Counted from the first letter of the stretch, positions 18,329 to 30,019 are shown. The stretch is 64,000 bases of DNA from Schaalia sp. ORNL0103 (GCF_019429565.1 NZ_JAHXSA010000001.1:1607390-1671389), one strand, 5' to 3'. Translations and numbers: made by a program. The notes: generated from the sequence alone by a model not told the origin.

Positions 18329-21300
18329 TCATCGAGTCCGGATCAGGTATCCGGCTCCACCGCCGGCGAGGGCCGCCGGGATGACGAGGAGGACCAGCCA
18401 GTAGGGGCTCCATCCGCCGGAGCGTCCTCCGTCAATAGCCGCTGCGATGGGCATTGCACCAGCTGCGTCGGCTGTCCCGTTCTCGGGGGCGGCCATGCCG
18501 CCACTCTGCGCGACCTCACCGCTCTGCGCACCGCTCTGGGGCGCAGCCGAGGGGCTCGCGGACGGGGTGGCCGCGGGAGCCGCCTTCGGGGCGGTCACGG
18601 GCGCCGAGCTGGCCGCACCTGTCGTTCCACTTGCCACTCCGTTGCTGCGAGCAGCCGGAGCGCCGGTCGCGCTGCCACCGGTCGCCGCGGAGGCCGGCGT
18701 ACGAGTCGTGCCGGACGAGGCCGGGGTGCCTGCGTTTGTCGCGGGCGCTGCGGGCACTCGAACCGGGCCGCCAGTGGGAGCGGGAGCCGGGAAGGGGCGC
18801 GGCATCGGTGCAGGATCTGCGGTCGGAGCCGGAGCGGGTGCAGGATCCGCGGTCGGAGCCGGAGCGGGGTCCACACTCGGAGCCGGAGCCGGGTCCGTCG
18901 TCGGTGCGGGGGCCGGATCAGCGCTCGGCGCGGGGGCCGGAGTCGGATCGAGGCTCGGGGCGGGGACGGGCGCCGGGTCCGTCGTGGGCGCCGGGAAAGG
19001 CGTCGGCATCGGGGCGGGGGCCGGATCAACGCTCGGAGCCGGGGCGGGATCCACACTCGGCGCGGGTGCGGGCGTCGGCTCGGGTGCCGGGGTGGGGACC
19101 GGCTCCGGCACCGGGGAGGGCCCGGGCGACGGCGTCGGCACGGGTTCTTCCTCGACCGGCGCGGGCTGCTCATTGTGGCGTCCGGATCGGACGATCACGG
19201 TGAAAGACTGAGGCTCGACAAGGCTGCGGTCGCCGCTGCGCGCGCCCACCTCGATGCGGTAGGTGCCGGGCGCGCTGAAGACCCAGTTGCCGTGCATGTG
19301 CGTCGCCTCGGTCGTGTGGACGAGGCCGTCGCCCTTGGAGGAGTCGAAGTGGACCTTCGCGCCCGCACCGAAGGTGCCGCCCTGGAAGAACGCGACGCGA
19401 GCGCCTTCGGGGGCCTGCGCGAGGTGCAGGGTCAGGTCGGCTCCCTCGGGCAGGGCCGCGTAGTCGATGCCCTCGGTGGACAGACCGGGCCACACGATGT
19501 CGCTGTTCTGCGTCTCGGGCAGCACGTAGGTGGCGGTGCCCACCGGTCCGAGCACGTCGTAGCTCGCATCCGACAGGGAGGCGGGGCGCACGAAGCGCGC
19601 GTTGGGGGCGACCGTGAGAGTCGTCGAGCCAACGGTGCGTAGCACGGAGGTACGCGCGGCGGTCAGGGAGTCGTCCTTGACGGCCAGGCCGTAGGTGGTG
19701 CCGTTTTCGCCGCTGGCCTGGGTGAGGCGCACGTCCAGGTGTCCGCGCGCGATCTCCACGGGGTCGCTCAGTAGGGACGAGGCCGGGTCCGGCGTCGCGT
19801 TGTTTCCGCCGTTATCGGGCGCGGGAGCAGGCGCGGGCGTCGGGTTCGGCGCGGGCTCCGGTTCCTCGGGGGCGGCGATGCCATCGCGCATCTTCAGCAT
19901 GGCGGTGAGGCCGACGTGAGAGCCGACCGTGACGTCGGAGGCTTCAGCGACGGTCATGACCGCGTCCGAGAGCGGGTGGGGGCGCAGGGTGACGCGCATG
20001 AACATGGGGTCGGACTGGCACACACCGAGGTCCTGTGCCTTCATGTCCATGCCGCCCGCACCCAGGGTGCCTTCCATGGAGCACCAGGGGCTGAAATCCC
20101 ACTTGGATTCGAGGAACTCGATCTTGTAGGTGGCGCGCAGGGTCGGGTCGTTGGCGCGAACAGTGGCGGTGTACTGGTCCGTCGAGCCGGGGATCAGATC
20201 GTAGGAGACGTCGACGCGGCGCGAGGAGATCGGCAGGTGATCGGGGTTCCACACGGGGGCGGGATCCGGGTTCGAGGGGCCGAGGATCGTGTCGGTACCA
20301 CCGACGGTGACGGGTTCGGTGTCCTTCTGCGAGTACTGGACGGTCTGCGAGATCCAGCGGGCCGAAGCACTGTCGCCGGGGATGTAGACCGCCTGAACAG
20401 CGGCAGTATCGGCGCCGAGCAGCTCGGAGACCGTCGCTCGGCCACCTTCAACGGGAACCTCGGTCAGGAAGTAACCGTTGACGGTGATCCACGCGCGACC
20501 CGTGTCGGTGGCGACACCGGTGTCGATCGTGATGTCGGTCAGGTGGTTGTCGCCTGGGTGCTCGCGCTCGCCGTGGTGCGACACGGTGAGGGTCGGGGTG
20601 GCGGCGTTTCCGTCGGTGCGCTCGGCGCGCGCCCCGTTATAGGCGGACACGATGTCCTTGATCGTGCCGTCGGCGGGATTCGCGCCGCCGACCTGCCAGA
20701 CCAGCGGCGTGATCGGCGAGGAGTAGATGGCAGTGCCATCGGCGCTGCGCGCGGTCATCTTGTAGTTCGCGACGTAGCGGCCCGGCTGCGTGAAGGTCGT
20801 GTACAGGTGCGTGTGGCGCGGGTTGTAGACGCTGCGGTAGGCGGTGTCGTGGCTGGAGAGGAAGCGGTTCACGCTGTCGCCGTTGTCGATGAACATCTCC
20901 ATGCGGCCCGGGCCGTCGACGCTGATGAGGTCGAGCGTGTAGGTCTCACCTTCGAACTTGTCGGTGTCGCCGATTTCGCCGGCGCCGAGGCCTGCCCAGA
21001 TGGGCGTGTTACCGGGGCCGGGGTTCTGGGGGGCAGCGTTCAGGACGGTGCCCTCGGCACCCAGGAAGGATAGGTCGGGACGCTTCGCCGGGATGACGAG
21101 CTGCGACTTCGCTTCGTCCTTCTCGCCGGTGCCCGTCCAGGCCTTTGGGATCCACAGCGCGGTCTTCTCCATCGGTAGGTTGATGGTGTTGAGCGAGAAG
21201 CTGTTGGTGTCGTCATGCCAGACGGGGATGGGTGCATCGACGTGCTGTCCGGTGACGATCCAATCCTTGTCCTGGTCGGGACCGGCCCACGCGGCGGCGG

Positions 21301-21358
21301 GGGTCAGCGCCAGGAAGAGGGCGAGCGCAGCCGTGCTGATGCGTCGCAGGTGTGACAT
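18329..21358 (-). CDS. Large surface-anchored protein with actinobacterial anchored-repeat domains
   Basis: 1009 aa from ATG 21358 (AAAAGGCAC upstream). The signal peptide ('ALALFLALTPAAAWA') is followed by repeated domains resembling the actinobacterial TIGR03769/choice-of-anchor M type: 'HTHLYTTFTQPGRYVANY' near residue 200 and 'HMHGNWVFSAPGTYRIEV' near 690. A ~160-residue Pro/Ala/Asp-rich spacer built of 'PAPSVDPAPAP'-type repeats follows, then one C-terminal membrane helix with a basic end ('GYLIRTR') and no LPXTG. Family members usually accompany metal ABC transporters; here it is alone, but a Zur-like box sits 30 bp upstream. It is therefore probably a zinc-starvation-induced cell-surface metal-binding or adhesive protein (inference). 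Two near-copies of the recurrent 13-mer encode PASS. Confidence 0.85.
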   Translation of the reverse strand: MSHLRRISTAALALFLALTPAAAWAGPDQDKDWIVTGQHVDAPIPVWHDDTNSFSLNTINLPMEKTALWIPKAWTGTGEKDEAKSQLVIPAKRPDLSFLGAEGTVLNAAPQNPGPGNTPIWAGLGAGEIGDTDKFEGETYTLDLISVDGPGRMEMFIDNGDSVNRFLSSHDTAYRSVYNPRHTHLYTTFTQPGRYVANYKMTARSADGTAIYSSPITPLVWQVGGANPADGTIKDIVSAYNGARAERTDGNAATPTLTVSHHGEREHPGDNHLTDITIDTGVATDTGRAWITVNGYFLTEVPVEGGRATVSELLGADTAAVQAVYIPGDSASARWISQTVQYSQKDTEPVTVGGTDTILGPSNPDPAPVWNPDHLPISSRRVDVSYDLIPGSTDQYTATVRANDPTLRATYKIEFLESKWDFSPWCSMEGTLGAGGMDMKAQDLGVCQSDPMFMRVTLRPHPLSDAVMTVAEASDVTVGSHVGLTAMLKMRDGIAAPEEPEPAPNPTPAPAPAPDNGGNNATPDPASSLLSDPVEIARGHLDVRLTQASGENGTTYGLAVKDDSLTAARTSVLRTVGSTTLTVAPNARFVRPASLSDASYDVLGPVGTATYVLPETQNSDIVWPGLSTEGIDYAALPEGADLTLHLAQAPEGARVAFFQGGTFGAGAKVHFDSSKGDGLVHTTEATHMHGNWVFSAPGTYRIEVGARSGDRSLVEPQSFTVIVRSGRHNEQPAPVEEEPVPTPSPGPSPVPEPVPTPAPEPTPAPAPSVDPAPAPSVDPAPAPMPTPFPAPTTDPAPVPAPSLDPTPAPAPSADPAPAPTTDPAPAPSVDPAPAPTADPAPAPAPTADPAPMPRPFPAPAPTGGPVRVPAAPATNAGTPASSGTTRTPASAATGGSATGAPAARSNGVASGTTGAASSAPVTAPKAAPAATPSASPSAAPQSGAQSGEVAQSGGMAAPENGTADAAGAMPIAAAIDGGRSGGWSPYWLVLLVIPAALAGGGAGYLIRTR

Positions 21359-21387
21359 TCGGGTGCCTTTTCTAGCTATGTTGCAGG

Positions 21388-21402
21388 TGAGAATCATTAT
21401 CA
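21388..21402. promoter_or_regulatory. Zur (Fur-family) box
   Basis: TGAGAATCATTATCA (minus strand TGATAATGATTCTCA) is a 7-1-7 palindrome very close to actinobacterial Zur operators (TGAAAATGATTTTCA type). It lies 30 bp upstream of the surface-protein start. A Fur-type role cannot be excluded. Confidence 0.7.
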
Positions 21403-21497
21403 CTCTAAATAAGTGAACACACAACTCACACGGGCCAGACATGTTTCACGCGCGTTTCACGCGGCCACTCCCCTGCCCCACCGATAGGCTCGACCCC

Positions 21498-22313
21498 ATG
21501 AGATTTGCGACCTGGAACGTCAACTCCATCCGCACGCGCGTCGATCGCGTCATCGCCTTTCTGGAGCGCTCAGGCACGGACGTGCTGGCCATGCAGGAAA
21601 TCAAGTGCCGCCCCGACCAGTTTCCCGTCGAACCCTTCGAGGCAGCCGGCTACCACGTTGCCATCCACGGTCTCAACCAGTGGAACGGCGTCGCCGTCGC
21701 CTCGCGTCTGCCCATCCTGGATGTGCAGGACCACTTCCCCACCCAGCCCGCTTTTGGCGAACCACCCGTGGTCGAGGCCCGCGCGCTCGGCGTCACCGTC
21801 GACACGACCGACGCTCTCCCCTCCCAGGACGGGCAGGCCTCGTCGATGACGATCTGGAGCCTGTACGTGCCCAACGGCCGCGAGCTTACGCACGCGCACT
21901 ACGCCTACAAGCTGGAGTGGCTCGCAAACCTCGCCGAGCAGGGCCGCGGCTGGCTCACCGACCCGAGCGCCCTGATTGCCCTCGTCGGCGACTGGAACGT
22001 CGCTCCCCTGGACGAGGACGTGTGGGACATGAGCGCCTTCGAGGGAGCCACGCACGTGTCGGCGCCCGAGCGCGAGGCCTTCGCCGCTTTCGCCGCGGAC
22101 GGCTGGGTTGAGGTCACGCGCGAGCGCGTCACAAACTACACCTACTGGGACTACCAAAAGCTGCGCTTCCCCAAGAACGAGGGTATGCGCATCGACTTCG
22201 CCTACTGCTCGCCGGCCCTCGCTGCGCGCGTGAGCGGCGCACAGATCGACCGCGACGAGCGCAAGGGAAAGGGCGCCTCCGACCACGTGCCCGTCATCGT
22301 CGACGTCGACTGA
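21498..22313 (+). CDS. xth: Exodeoxyribonuclease III / AP endonuclease
   Basis: 271 aa, ExoIII-like exonuclease/endonuclease/phosphatase fold for base-excision repair. Visible motifs are 'WNVNSIRTR' (residues ~5-13), the metal ligand E in 'MQEIKC', 'YVPNGRELTH', 'GDWNVAP', 'MRIDFAYCS' and the terminal 'ASDHVPVIVDVD' with the catalytic Asp-His. The frame is open to 21441; ATG 21498 fits the conserved start of the family (MRFATWNVNS), and TAGGCT ends 7 nt before it, suggesting a leaderless message. It ends at a 12-bp hairpin. Confidence 0.95.
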   Translation: MRFATWNVNSIRTRVDRVIAFLERSGTDVLAMQEIKCRPDQFPVEPFEAAGYHVAIHGLNQWNGVAVASRLPILDVQDHFPTQPAFGEPPVVEARALGVTVDTTDALPSQDGQASSMTIWSLYVPNGRELTHAHYAYKLEWLANLAEQGRGWLTDPSALIALVGDWNVAPLDEDVWDMSAFEGATHVSAPEREAFAAFAADGWVEVTRERVTNYTYWDYQKLRFPKNEGMRIDFAYCSPALAARVSGAQIDRDERKGKGASDHVPVIVDVD

Positions 22314-22352
22314 AAGGTAAACGAGGCCGGAACTCAGCCGGCCGACATGGGT

Positions 22353-22380
22353 CGAGGCCTGGGCACGCGCCCAGGCCTCG
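22353..22380. terminator. Bidirectional terminator after xth
   Basis: A perfect 12-bp stem (22353-22364 with 22369-22380) and ACGC loop, between convergent genes. Confidence 0.8.
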
Positions 22381-22391
22381 TTCCGTATCGA

Positions 22392-23195
22392 TTACGCGTG
22401 CTCGCGCGCGAGGCGCAGCAGCTCAGTATTGAGGGCCGACCAGTTGTCGTGATGCCACTGCCCGAAAGGCTCCGCGCCAACGAAGGCGGCGCTGGCGCGA
22501 AGGTCGCGGTCCGCCCACACGAAGGAGCCGGATTGTCCGAAGTGCCCGATCGTGCGCGGAGAGGCGTCGGGCGCGGTCCAGTGCGGCGACTTCTCACCGC
22601 GAATCTCGATGCCAAGGCCCCACGGGCAGGGATTGAAGCGCCCGTAGCCGGGCACAACGCCTGCGAGCGCAGGAAACTGCGATAGTGCGGCGAGCGCAGC
22701 CAAGGGGCCGCCCACCAGGGTTGGGCTCGCGAGCTCGGCGCCGAAGAGGCTGACGTCGGACGCACTGGCGATCCCCGCGTGGGCGGGGCTACCGGGAATA
22801 TCGGCCGTCGCCATGCCGAGCGGCTCGAAGACCGTCTCGCGCACCCACTGCGCAACGCCGACGCCGGTCGCGGCCTCAATCACCTCGCCGAGGACGTCGA
22901 AGCCCTCGTTCGAGTAGATCCGGCGCTTCTCGGGAGCAGCGACGGGGCGACGCCCTTCGAACGGCAGGCCCGAGGCGTGGGCGAGCAGGTGACGGACCGT
23001 CGCCCCCTCGGGACCCGCGGGATCATCGAGGGACATCAGGCCTCGTTCGACTGCGACCAGCACCGACCAGGCGACGATCGGCTTGGTTACCGACGCAAGC
23101 GGGAAGACACGATCGACGTCTCCGTGCGCAAAGACGACGTCGCCCCCGACGCGAAGGACGAGGGCGACATCAAAGGATGGCAGTGGGCCGATCAC
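22392..23195 (-). CDS. Serine hydrolase, beta-lactamase/class C esterase family
   Basis: 267 aa, short for the family. The nucleophile motif S-x-x-K is S35-V-T-K38 and the second motif is Y94-S-N96. No clear KTG/HxG box stands out and there is no signal peptide, so this is more likely an intracellular esterase or peptidase-like enzyme than a resistance beta-lactamase. GTG 23195 overlaps the stop of the TetR gene by 4 bp (GTGA) and is preceded by GGAGG, so the two are translationally coupled and presumably share regulation. The substrate is unknown. Confidence 0.82.
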   Translation of the reverse strand: MIGPLPSFDVALVLRVGGDVVFAHGDVDRVFPLASVTKPIVAWSVLVAVERGLMSLDDPAGPEGATVRHLLAHASGLPFEGRRPVAAPEKRRIYSNEGFDVLGEVIEAATGVGVAQWVRETVFEPLGMATADIPGSPAHAGIASASDVSLFGAELASPTLVGGPLAALAALSQFPALAGVVPGYGRFNPCPWGLGIEIRGEKSPHWTAPDASPRTIGHFGQSGSFVWADRDLRASAAFVGAEPFGQWHHDNWSALNTELLRLAREHA

Positions 23196-23980
23196 GCGGT
23201 GGCCTCCGGAGCCGGAGCCGCACCTGCCTCGGCGGCTGCGGTGGTCTTTTCGCTGATCTTACGCAGCGTGCGCGCGTAAACTTCTGCGACCTCCTCGGGG
23301 ACCGAGGCCCCGAGCTGCAGCACGTAGTGCGCAGGCAGGCGCAGGAGCTGCACACACACAGCAAGGAAGTCCGCGACGAACTCACGAGCGTCGATCGGTT
23401 CGTCGTTGTAGCGAGCCGAGACGACGGAGCCGTACCAGTAGCGGATGAGGATCCTCGCAAGCGTGCGAGGAGTAGTGCCGATCTCGGCGCCTTCCTCATC
23501 CACGAAGGTCTGGATCATCGCAGTGAGGGCTTCCTCCATCTGCTGGGTGCGGTACTTGTAGTGTGCGTGTGCGGGGTGCGTCTCAGACGAGGACTCGGCC
23601 CACAGGACACAGTCCAGTGCGATGGCCGCGTCGGCGCCGGGCTTCATGGCGAAGCGCATTTCCCCGACCGCCCAGTCGACAAACGAGCCTGCGGTGATAC
23701 CGCCCTCGTCGAACCCACCTTCGGCCTCTTCGTTAATGGAGACGTCGAAGAGCGCGTTCATTTCCTCGTGACGCTGGATCGCGCTGCGCAGGATGGCTTC
23801 CTTCGACGGGAAGTGATAGACCACCGCCGGGTGCGAAATGCCGACTCGGCGGCCAAGGTCACGCAGGGAAAAGCCGTTATAGCCTCGCTCTGCAATCAGA
23901 ACCATCGCTGCCGAGAGGATGGATTCACGCGTCGCCTGTCCTACGGAGTAGGCGCCACGGGCCTTCCTCTGGGTTGTCAT
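23192..23980 (-). CDS. TetR-family transcriptional regulator
   Basis: 262 aa. The N-terminal helix-turn-helix at residues ~18-64 is clear ('ILSAAMVLIAERGYNGFSL' then 'VGISHPAVVYHFPSKEAIL'), followed by an all-helical ligand/dimerisation domain and an Ala/Pro/Glu-rich tail. ATG 23980 is chosen over an upstream in-frame ATG because AGGAGAT precedes it. The dyad ACACTG-N5-CAGTGT at 24028-24044 is a probable autoregulatory operator. The serine hydrolase overlapping its stop is the likely target gene; the effector is unknown. Confidence 0.9.
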   Translation of the reverse strand: MTTQRKARGAYSVGQATRESILSAAMVLIAERGYNGFSLRDLGRRVGISHPAVVYHFPSKEAILRSAIQRHEEMNALFDVSINEEAEGGFDEGGITAGSFVDWAVGEMRFAMKPGADAAIALDCVLWAESSSETHPAHAHYKYRTQQMEEALTAMIQTFVDEEGAEIGTTPRTLARILIRYWYGSVVSARYNDEPIDAREFVADFLAVCVQLLRLPAHYVLQLGASVPEEVAEVYARTLRKISEKTTAAAEAGAAPAPEATA

Positions 23981-24027
23981 ATCATCTCCTGCTGTTGCGG
24001 GCACCACATACCGAGCGTCCGAAATAC

Positions 24028-24044
24028 ACACTGGTAGTCAGTGT
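24028..24044. promoter_or_regulatory. Candidate TetR operator
   Basis: A perfect 6-bp inverted repeat ACACTG/CAGTGT with 5-bp spacer, 48 bp upstream of the TetR start, between it and the clpB stop. Confidence 0.55.
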
Positions 24045-24055
24045 ACCGCGCAATC

Positions 24056-26668
<2,613 letters not shown>

Positions 26669-26744
26669 GAAATCACTCCTCCAAATGGTTTGTCTGGTGG
26701 CGTCGAGTCACTCAACGCCTTCTGACAGACACAACGAAGCCAAA

Positions 26745-26765
26745 GTTGAGTCTATTCCACTCAAC
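26745..26765. promoter_or_regulatory. HAIR element (HspR operator) of clpB
   Basis: GTTGAGT-N7-ACTCAAC, matching the HspR consensus CTTGAGT-N7-ACTCAAG. A half-spaced variant TCGAGT-C-ACTCAAC lies at 26703-26716. Confidence 0.92.
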
Positions 26766-26788
26766 TTCAATTTTGGGAAGGATGTGAG

Positions 26789-27451
26789 TCAGTTCTCGGG
26801 CAGCCAGGCAGGGCCATCAAACCCGCGCTGATGCCCACCGGCAGGACCAGACCCTTCATCGTCATCGAGGCCATAGCGCTCCTCGAGCGCACGGAAAAGC
26901 TGAAGGGTCGTTGCCAGCGCACACATCACCTGCTGCACGAGCTGCGCATCCGTCGCGCCATACTCGTAATCAGCATTCACCTCGGCGACGACACGGTCCC
27001 CCTCGTCCTGATCAGCGACGTAGGCCTTGGGCCACAGGAACTCGCCGTGCCACGCCTGCAGGAAGTCACGCAGATCCTCGCCGAATTCAACGGGAACGAG
27101 GCTCCTCATGAAGGCGACGATCGACAGCACCTCGCGCGAGTCACCGAGGAAGCGGAAGCAGAACAGGTGCCCCTCCCAAAAACCGCAGAGGTCCCCATCG
27201 CTATCGATACGCCAAGCCCACCCCTCAGAGTCGAAAAGGAGCCCTAGGCGCTCCTGCGTGATGGGGCGAACCATATCGAAACGATTGGCTTCAAACTCCG
27301 AATTACCCGTGACAATTCCTTCCGGAGGTGCTGCATTGCTACCTCCCCATTGTTCCATATCAGAGGCGGTATCGTCCGGCAGTTCACGGCGGCGAGGCGT
27401 CTCCTCACCGTCGGTTCCTCCGTCGGCATCCGCCCGCCATAGCCAGCCCAT
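26789..27451 (-). CDS. YbjN-domain-like protein
   Basis: 220 aa, acidic and soluble. From residue ~57 the pattern '[19 protein letters not shown]' plus '[19 protein letters not shown]' resembles YbjN-type (PF10722) domains, small proteins related to secretion-chaperone folds whose role in actinobacteria is unknown. The N-terminal ~50 residues look disordered and the C-terminus is Gly/Asp-rich. ATG 27451 has AGGGG upstream. Its stop is 24 bp from the clpB HAIR site, so it reads toward the heat-shock promoter without an obvious terminator between. Confidence 0.7.
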   Translation of the reverse strand: MGWLWRADADGGTDGEETPRRRELPDDTASDMEQWGGSNAAPPEGIVTGNSEFEANRFDMVRPITQERLGLLFDSEGWAWRIDSDGDLCGFWEGHLFCFRFLGDSREVLSIVAFMRSLVPVEFGEDLRDFLQAWHGEFLWPKAYVADQDEGDRVVAEVNADYEYGATDAQLVQQVMCALATTLQLFRALEERYGLDDDEGSGPAGGHQRGFDGPAWLPEN

Positions 27452-27795
27452 GATGTACCCCTAGTCGTGCCGATGATTGATGACGCGCCACTGCGTCGCT
27501 ACCGATGGGGCGAGAGCGCGCCGATCGCCCCTGACTGCGGTCTGCACATGCATACCCATTGGCGCCTCCTCAGCTCACCTCATCGTGTTACCAGCACGTG
27601 TCTTGGTAACTTCACAGTAGCGCAGAAACCGCGAAAAACCAACGCCCTTGGCTGATTCAGGCACGCGGAGGAGACGCGCAACAAGACGGCACGTCACCAT
27701 CGTCGCAGCTCACCCCGCAGTGATCACACCACTTCGTAATAAATGTATAGTCGCTCACATTTCGATATAGCCCTTGCAAGCAGAGCTTATTTCTA
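27452..27795. other. Gene-free stretch between the YbjN-like and DUF418 genes
   Basis: It holds an operator-like dyad (27587-27610) and an AT-rich patch (27736-27795) with sequence loosely like part of the inverted-repeat element family (TCGCTCAC ... ATATAGCC). No gene is supported. Confidence 0.5.
27587..27610. promoter_or_regulatory. Operator-like dyad GTTACCA-N10-TGGTAAC
   Basis: A perfect 7-bp inverted repeat separated by 10 bp, 136 bp upstream of the YbjN-like gene. The cognate regulator is unknown. Confidence 0.4.
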
Positions 27796-29223
27796 TTAAA
27801 TAGGAAAATTTCGCTCACTTTCGCACGCACTCCCCTGCGCACGCCCATTGGGCTCGACACCCGGCGCGAGGACCGGAGCCGCCGGGGACGACGAGGCCTG
27901 CGCGACTCCTGCGGGCGCATCCGAGCGAACGACGGGAACGGGCACGAAGGCCGGCATCGGCCTCTTCTTGGCGCTCTTCGCGACCAGCCAGCGCAGCGCC
28001 CACTCAGCGGGACCGCGCGACGATCCCAAAGCCTCGGCAATGGCGCAGCCCAGGCCGATCAGCGCCCACACGACGAGCGCAATCAGGCCGGACACGGCGA
28101 CGCCCAGCGAACGCACACCGTAGGAGATCGCCAACCCACAGATGAGGATGAAGAGCAGCGTTTGGGACAGGTAGGCGGTCATCGAACGGCGACCGATCGC
28201 GCTGAGGAAAGCGCACGCGGTGCCCAGCTTCTCGCGCGGGCCGCCGCCCACGAGGGCCAGAAGAGCCAGCCAGCCGCACGCACCCGCGACCCCCGAGGCG
28301 TGGAACAGCGGATAAGACCAGGCGGCCGATCCCACGAACGCCCAATCCAGCTGCATCAGCGCGAAAGGCAGCCCCCCGAGCGCTCCGATGCCCAGGCCGC
28401 ACGCCGCAATGCCGGACAGCAACGCCCCACGCCCGCGCGGATCCTGGAGGAGGCCCCAGCGCGCCACGCCCACACCAATCATGACGCAGGGAACCACCAG
28501 AGCCGTGAGGACAGTCATCGGCGTCGCGATGAGCCAGGAGGCAACAGACACCAGCGGATACCCCGCGTCCAGCGATACGGGATCGTGAAACTCCAACATC
28601 ATCGGTTCTCGGCCCACCCACGCCGCCATCGACCAGATTCCCAGCAGGCTCAAGGAGCCGATGAATACGCCGACCAGCACACGCAACCATGCGCGCGTCA
28701 TGACGATCACCTCAGCAAAAATCACCGCAACCAGGCCGTACGCCCCGATGATGTCACCCGAGAAGAAGACAGCGTGCACCAGGCCGAAGGCCAGCATCCA
28801 CCAGCCGCGGCGGCGAATCAGGCGCGAGGCTGTGCGGCGAACGTGACGCTCGATGTTCTCCTCGAGAATCTGTCGTTGGACGGGATGCCAGCCGGCGACC
28901 ACCTCGGCGGGGAAAATGTCTGCAATGGCCCTACGCTCGCGCTCCATCGTGCGCGAGGCCATGATCGCCATGCCGAAACCGAACAGGATCGAGAAGAGCG
29001 GGTAGGCCCTGCGGTCAACGAACAGGGTCCGCGCCAGGTACCACCACTGGTCGGCGCTGCCCATAGCCGAAAGCGCCGCATGCCCGGCGTGAGGCGCCTC
29101 CGGGAAGTACCTGAGCCAGAAGGGGACGTTTGCGAGCGCAATGAGCGCAAGCATAAAGCCGCGCGCGACGTCGGGGGCCGGGTATCGAAGCTGGCGTTCT
29201 CCCGTGAAAGACAGGGTATGCAT
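27796..29223 (-). CDS. DUF418 (YeiB-like) polytopic membrane protein
   Basis: 475 aa with about ten membrane helices. The N-terminus 'RYPAPDVARGFMLALIALAN' matches the start of the acyltransferase-3/YeiB fold ('DxxRGxA'), and the C-terminal 'RGPAEWALRWL' is the hallmark of DUF418. A ~50-residue Pro/Ala-rich tail follows. Proteins of this kind may modify cell-envelope glycans or lipids, but no function is established. ATG 29223 has AAGGA upstream. It is preceded by a terminator and is probably monocistronic. The tail contains 'QASSSPAA', encoded by GCCTCGTCGTCCCC, close to the recurrent 13-mer. Confidence 0.88.
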   Translation of the reverse strand: MHTLSFTGERQLRYPAPDVARGFMLALIALANVPFWLRYFPEAPHAGHAALSAMGSADQWWYLARTLFVDRRAYPLFSILFGFGMAIMASRTMERERRAIADIFPAEVVAGWHPVQRQILEENIERHVRRTASRLIRRRGWWMLAFGLVHAVFFSGDIIGAYGLVAVIFAEVIVMTRAWLRVLVGVFIGSLSLLGIWSMAAWVGREPMMLEFHDPVSLDAGYPLVSVASWLIATPMTVLTALVVPCVMIGVGVARWGLLQDPRGRGALLSGIAACGLGIGALGGLPFALMQLDWAFVGSAAWSYPLFHASGVAGACGWLALLALVGGGPREKLGTACAFLSAIGRRSMTAYLSQTLLFILICGLAISYGVRSLGVAVSGLIALVVWALIGLGCAIAEALGSSRGPAEWALRWLVAKSAKKRPMPAFVPVPVVRSDAPAGVAQASSSPAAPVLAPGVEPNGRAQGSACESERNFPI

Positions 29224-29257
29224 GGCGTCCTTACTCGTCGTGGTGTCAGTGTGACAA

Positions 29258-29295
29258 AGGGGCGAGGCCGGAGAGTGTGTCCGGGCCTCGCCCCT
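29258..29295. terminator. Terminator after the 29.3-30.0 kb membrane-protein gene
   Basis: A 12-bp perfect stem (29258-29269 with 29284-29295), extended by a few pairs. The arms are a variant of the recurrent motif (GGCGAGGCCGG). Confidence 0.8.
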
Positions 29296-29311
29296 GATCG
29301 CGTCGCGCGGG

Positions 29312-30019
29312 TCAGTACATCGCTTGCATCATGGCCTGCTGCTGAAGCTCTTTGGTCTTGCTGCCGGCTCGAACAACGAGGATGATACCCACGATCAGCA
29401 GGACGATGCCGGTGACGCCAACCACGGTACTCCACAGGAACGCGCCGCTGGTCGAACTCACCATGTCCTCACCGCTCGCGGGCAGGCCCGTGATCCTCGC
29501 GTCAGACGGCAGGCCCTGGCACTGGATCCTGTAAGTGCCCTGCGCCAGACCATCGAGGTAAAACACCTCCGCGCTGCCCTGCAGCTGCTTCATCTCGAAG
29601 CTCTGGTTACTTGCATTGATCAGCGCGCACGAGGACGCCTTATCGGGCGAGAGAGACACCGTGTAGCTGCCGTTAGTGCCAACCTCGACGTTCCCACCAT
29701 TTGGCACGACAGTGCCGGCGGCCATATTTTGCGCAATACCCGAGAGCCCCTGGAACATGAGGACGAAGAAAAGGATGGGTGCGGCGACAAAAGACATGAG
29801 GACGCCCAGGACGATCAGAATGGTGCCGGGGGCCTTGCTGGGGCCCTTTACGATCGGCATCGGGGCCGGACCACCGTAGCCCTGGAAGTTCTGAGGCCCT
29901 CCCTGCATGGGCATGCCCTGCATGGGCATACCCTGCATCGGAGCTCCCGCTCCGTTGTCTCCGTACTGGGGCCAGGGTGTGCCCTGATTGCCGGGGACAC
30001 CGTAGGTGGGATTCGACAT
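29312..30019 (-). CDS. Two-helix membrane protein with Met/Gln/Gly-rich N-terminus (paralogue 1)
   Basis: 235 aa from ATG 30019 (AGGAAGG upstream). It starts MSNPTYG, then a low-complexity cytoplasmic stretch with three MQGMP/MQGGP repeats. A first membrane helix lies at about residues 65-90, a ~110-residue extracytoplasmic beta-rich domain with two cysteines (SCALINAS, IQCQGLP) follows, then a second helix near 200-222 and a short Lys/Gln tail. The layout, start and spacing match the upstream neighbour at 30221-30877, so they are tandem paralogues. The family is unknown to me. Each gene has its own terminator, so they are separate units. Confidence 0.8.
   Translation of the reverse strand: MSNPTYGVPGNQGTPWPQYGDNGAGAPMQGMPMQGMPMQGGPQNFQGYGGPAPMPIVKGPSKAPGTILIVLGVLMSFVAAPILFFVLMFQGLSGIAQNMAAGTVVPNGGNVEVGTNGSYTVSLSPDKASSCALINASNQSFEMKQLQGSAEVFYLDGLAQGTYRIQCQGLPSDARITGLPASGEDMVSSTSGAFLWSTVVGVTGIVLLIVGIILVVRAGSKTKELQQQAMMQAMY

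Noticed and set aside
17447..19642. A 731-codon Arg/Gly/Ser-rich open frame on the plus strand
   Set aside because: It is antisense to the SDR gene and the Pro-rich repeats of the surface protein; no start signal or domain.
22392..23195. Antibiotic-resistance beta-lactamase
   Set aside because: No signal peptide, short length and no clear third active-site motif; a generic serine hydrolase fits better.
27657..27795. Cys-rich tail (WCDHCGVSC ... SCC) readable on the minus strand past the DUF418 gene
   Set aside because: It lies at the end of a frame that is out of phase with DUF418, has no own start or ribosome site, and the zinc-ribbon look is probably chance.
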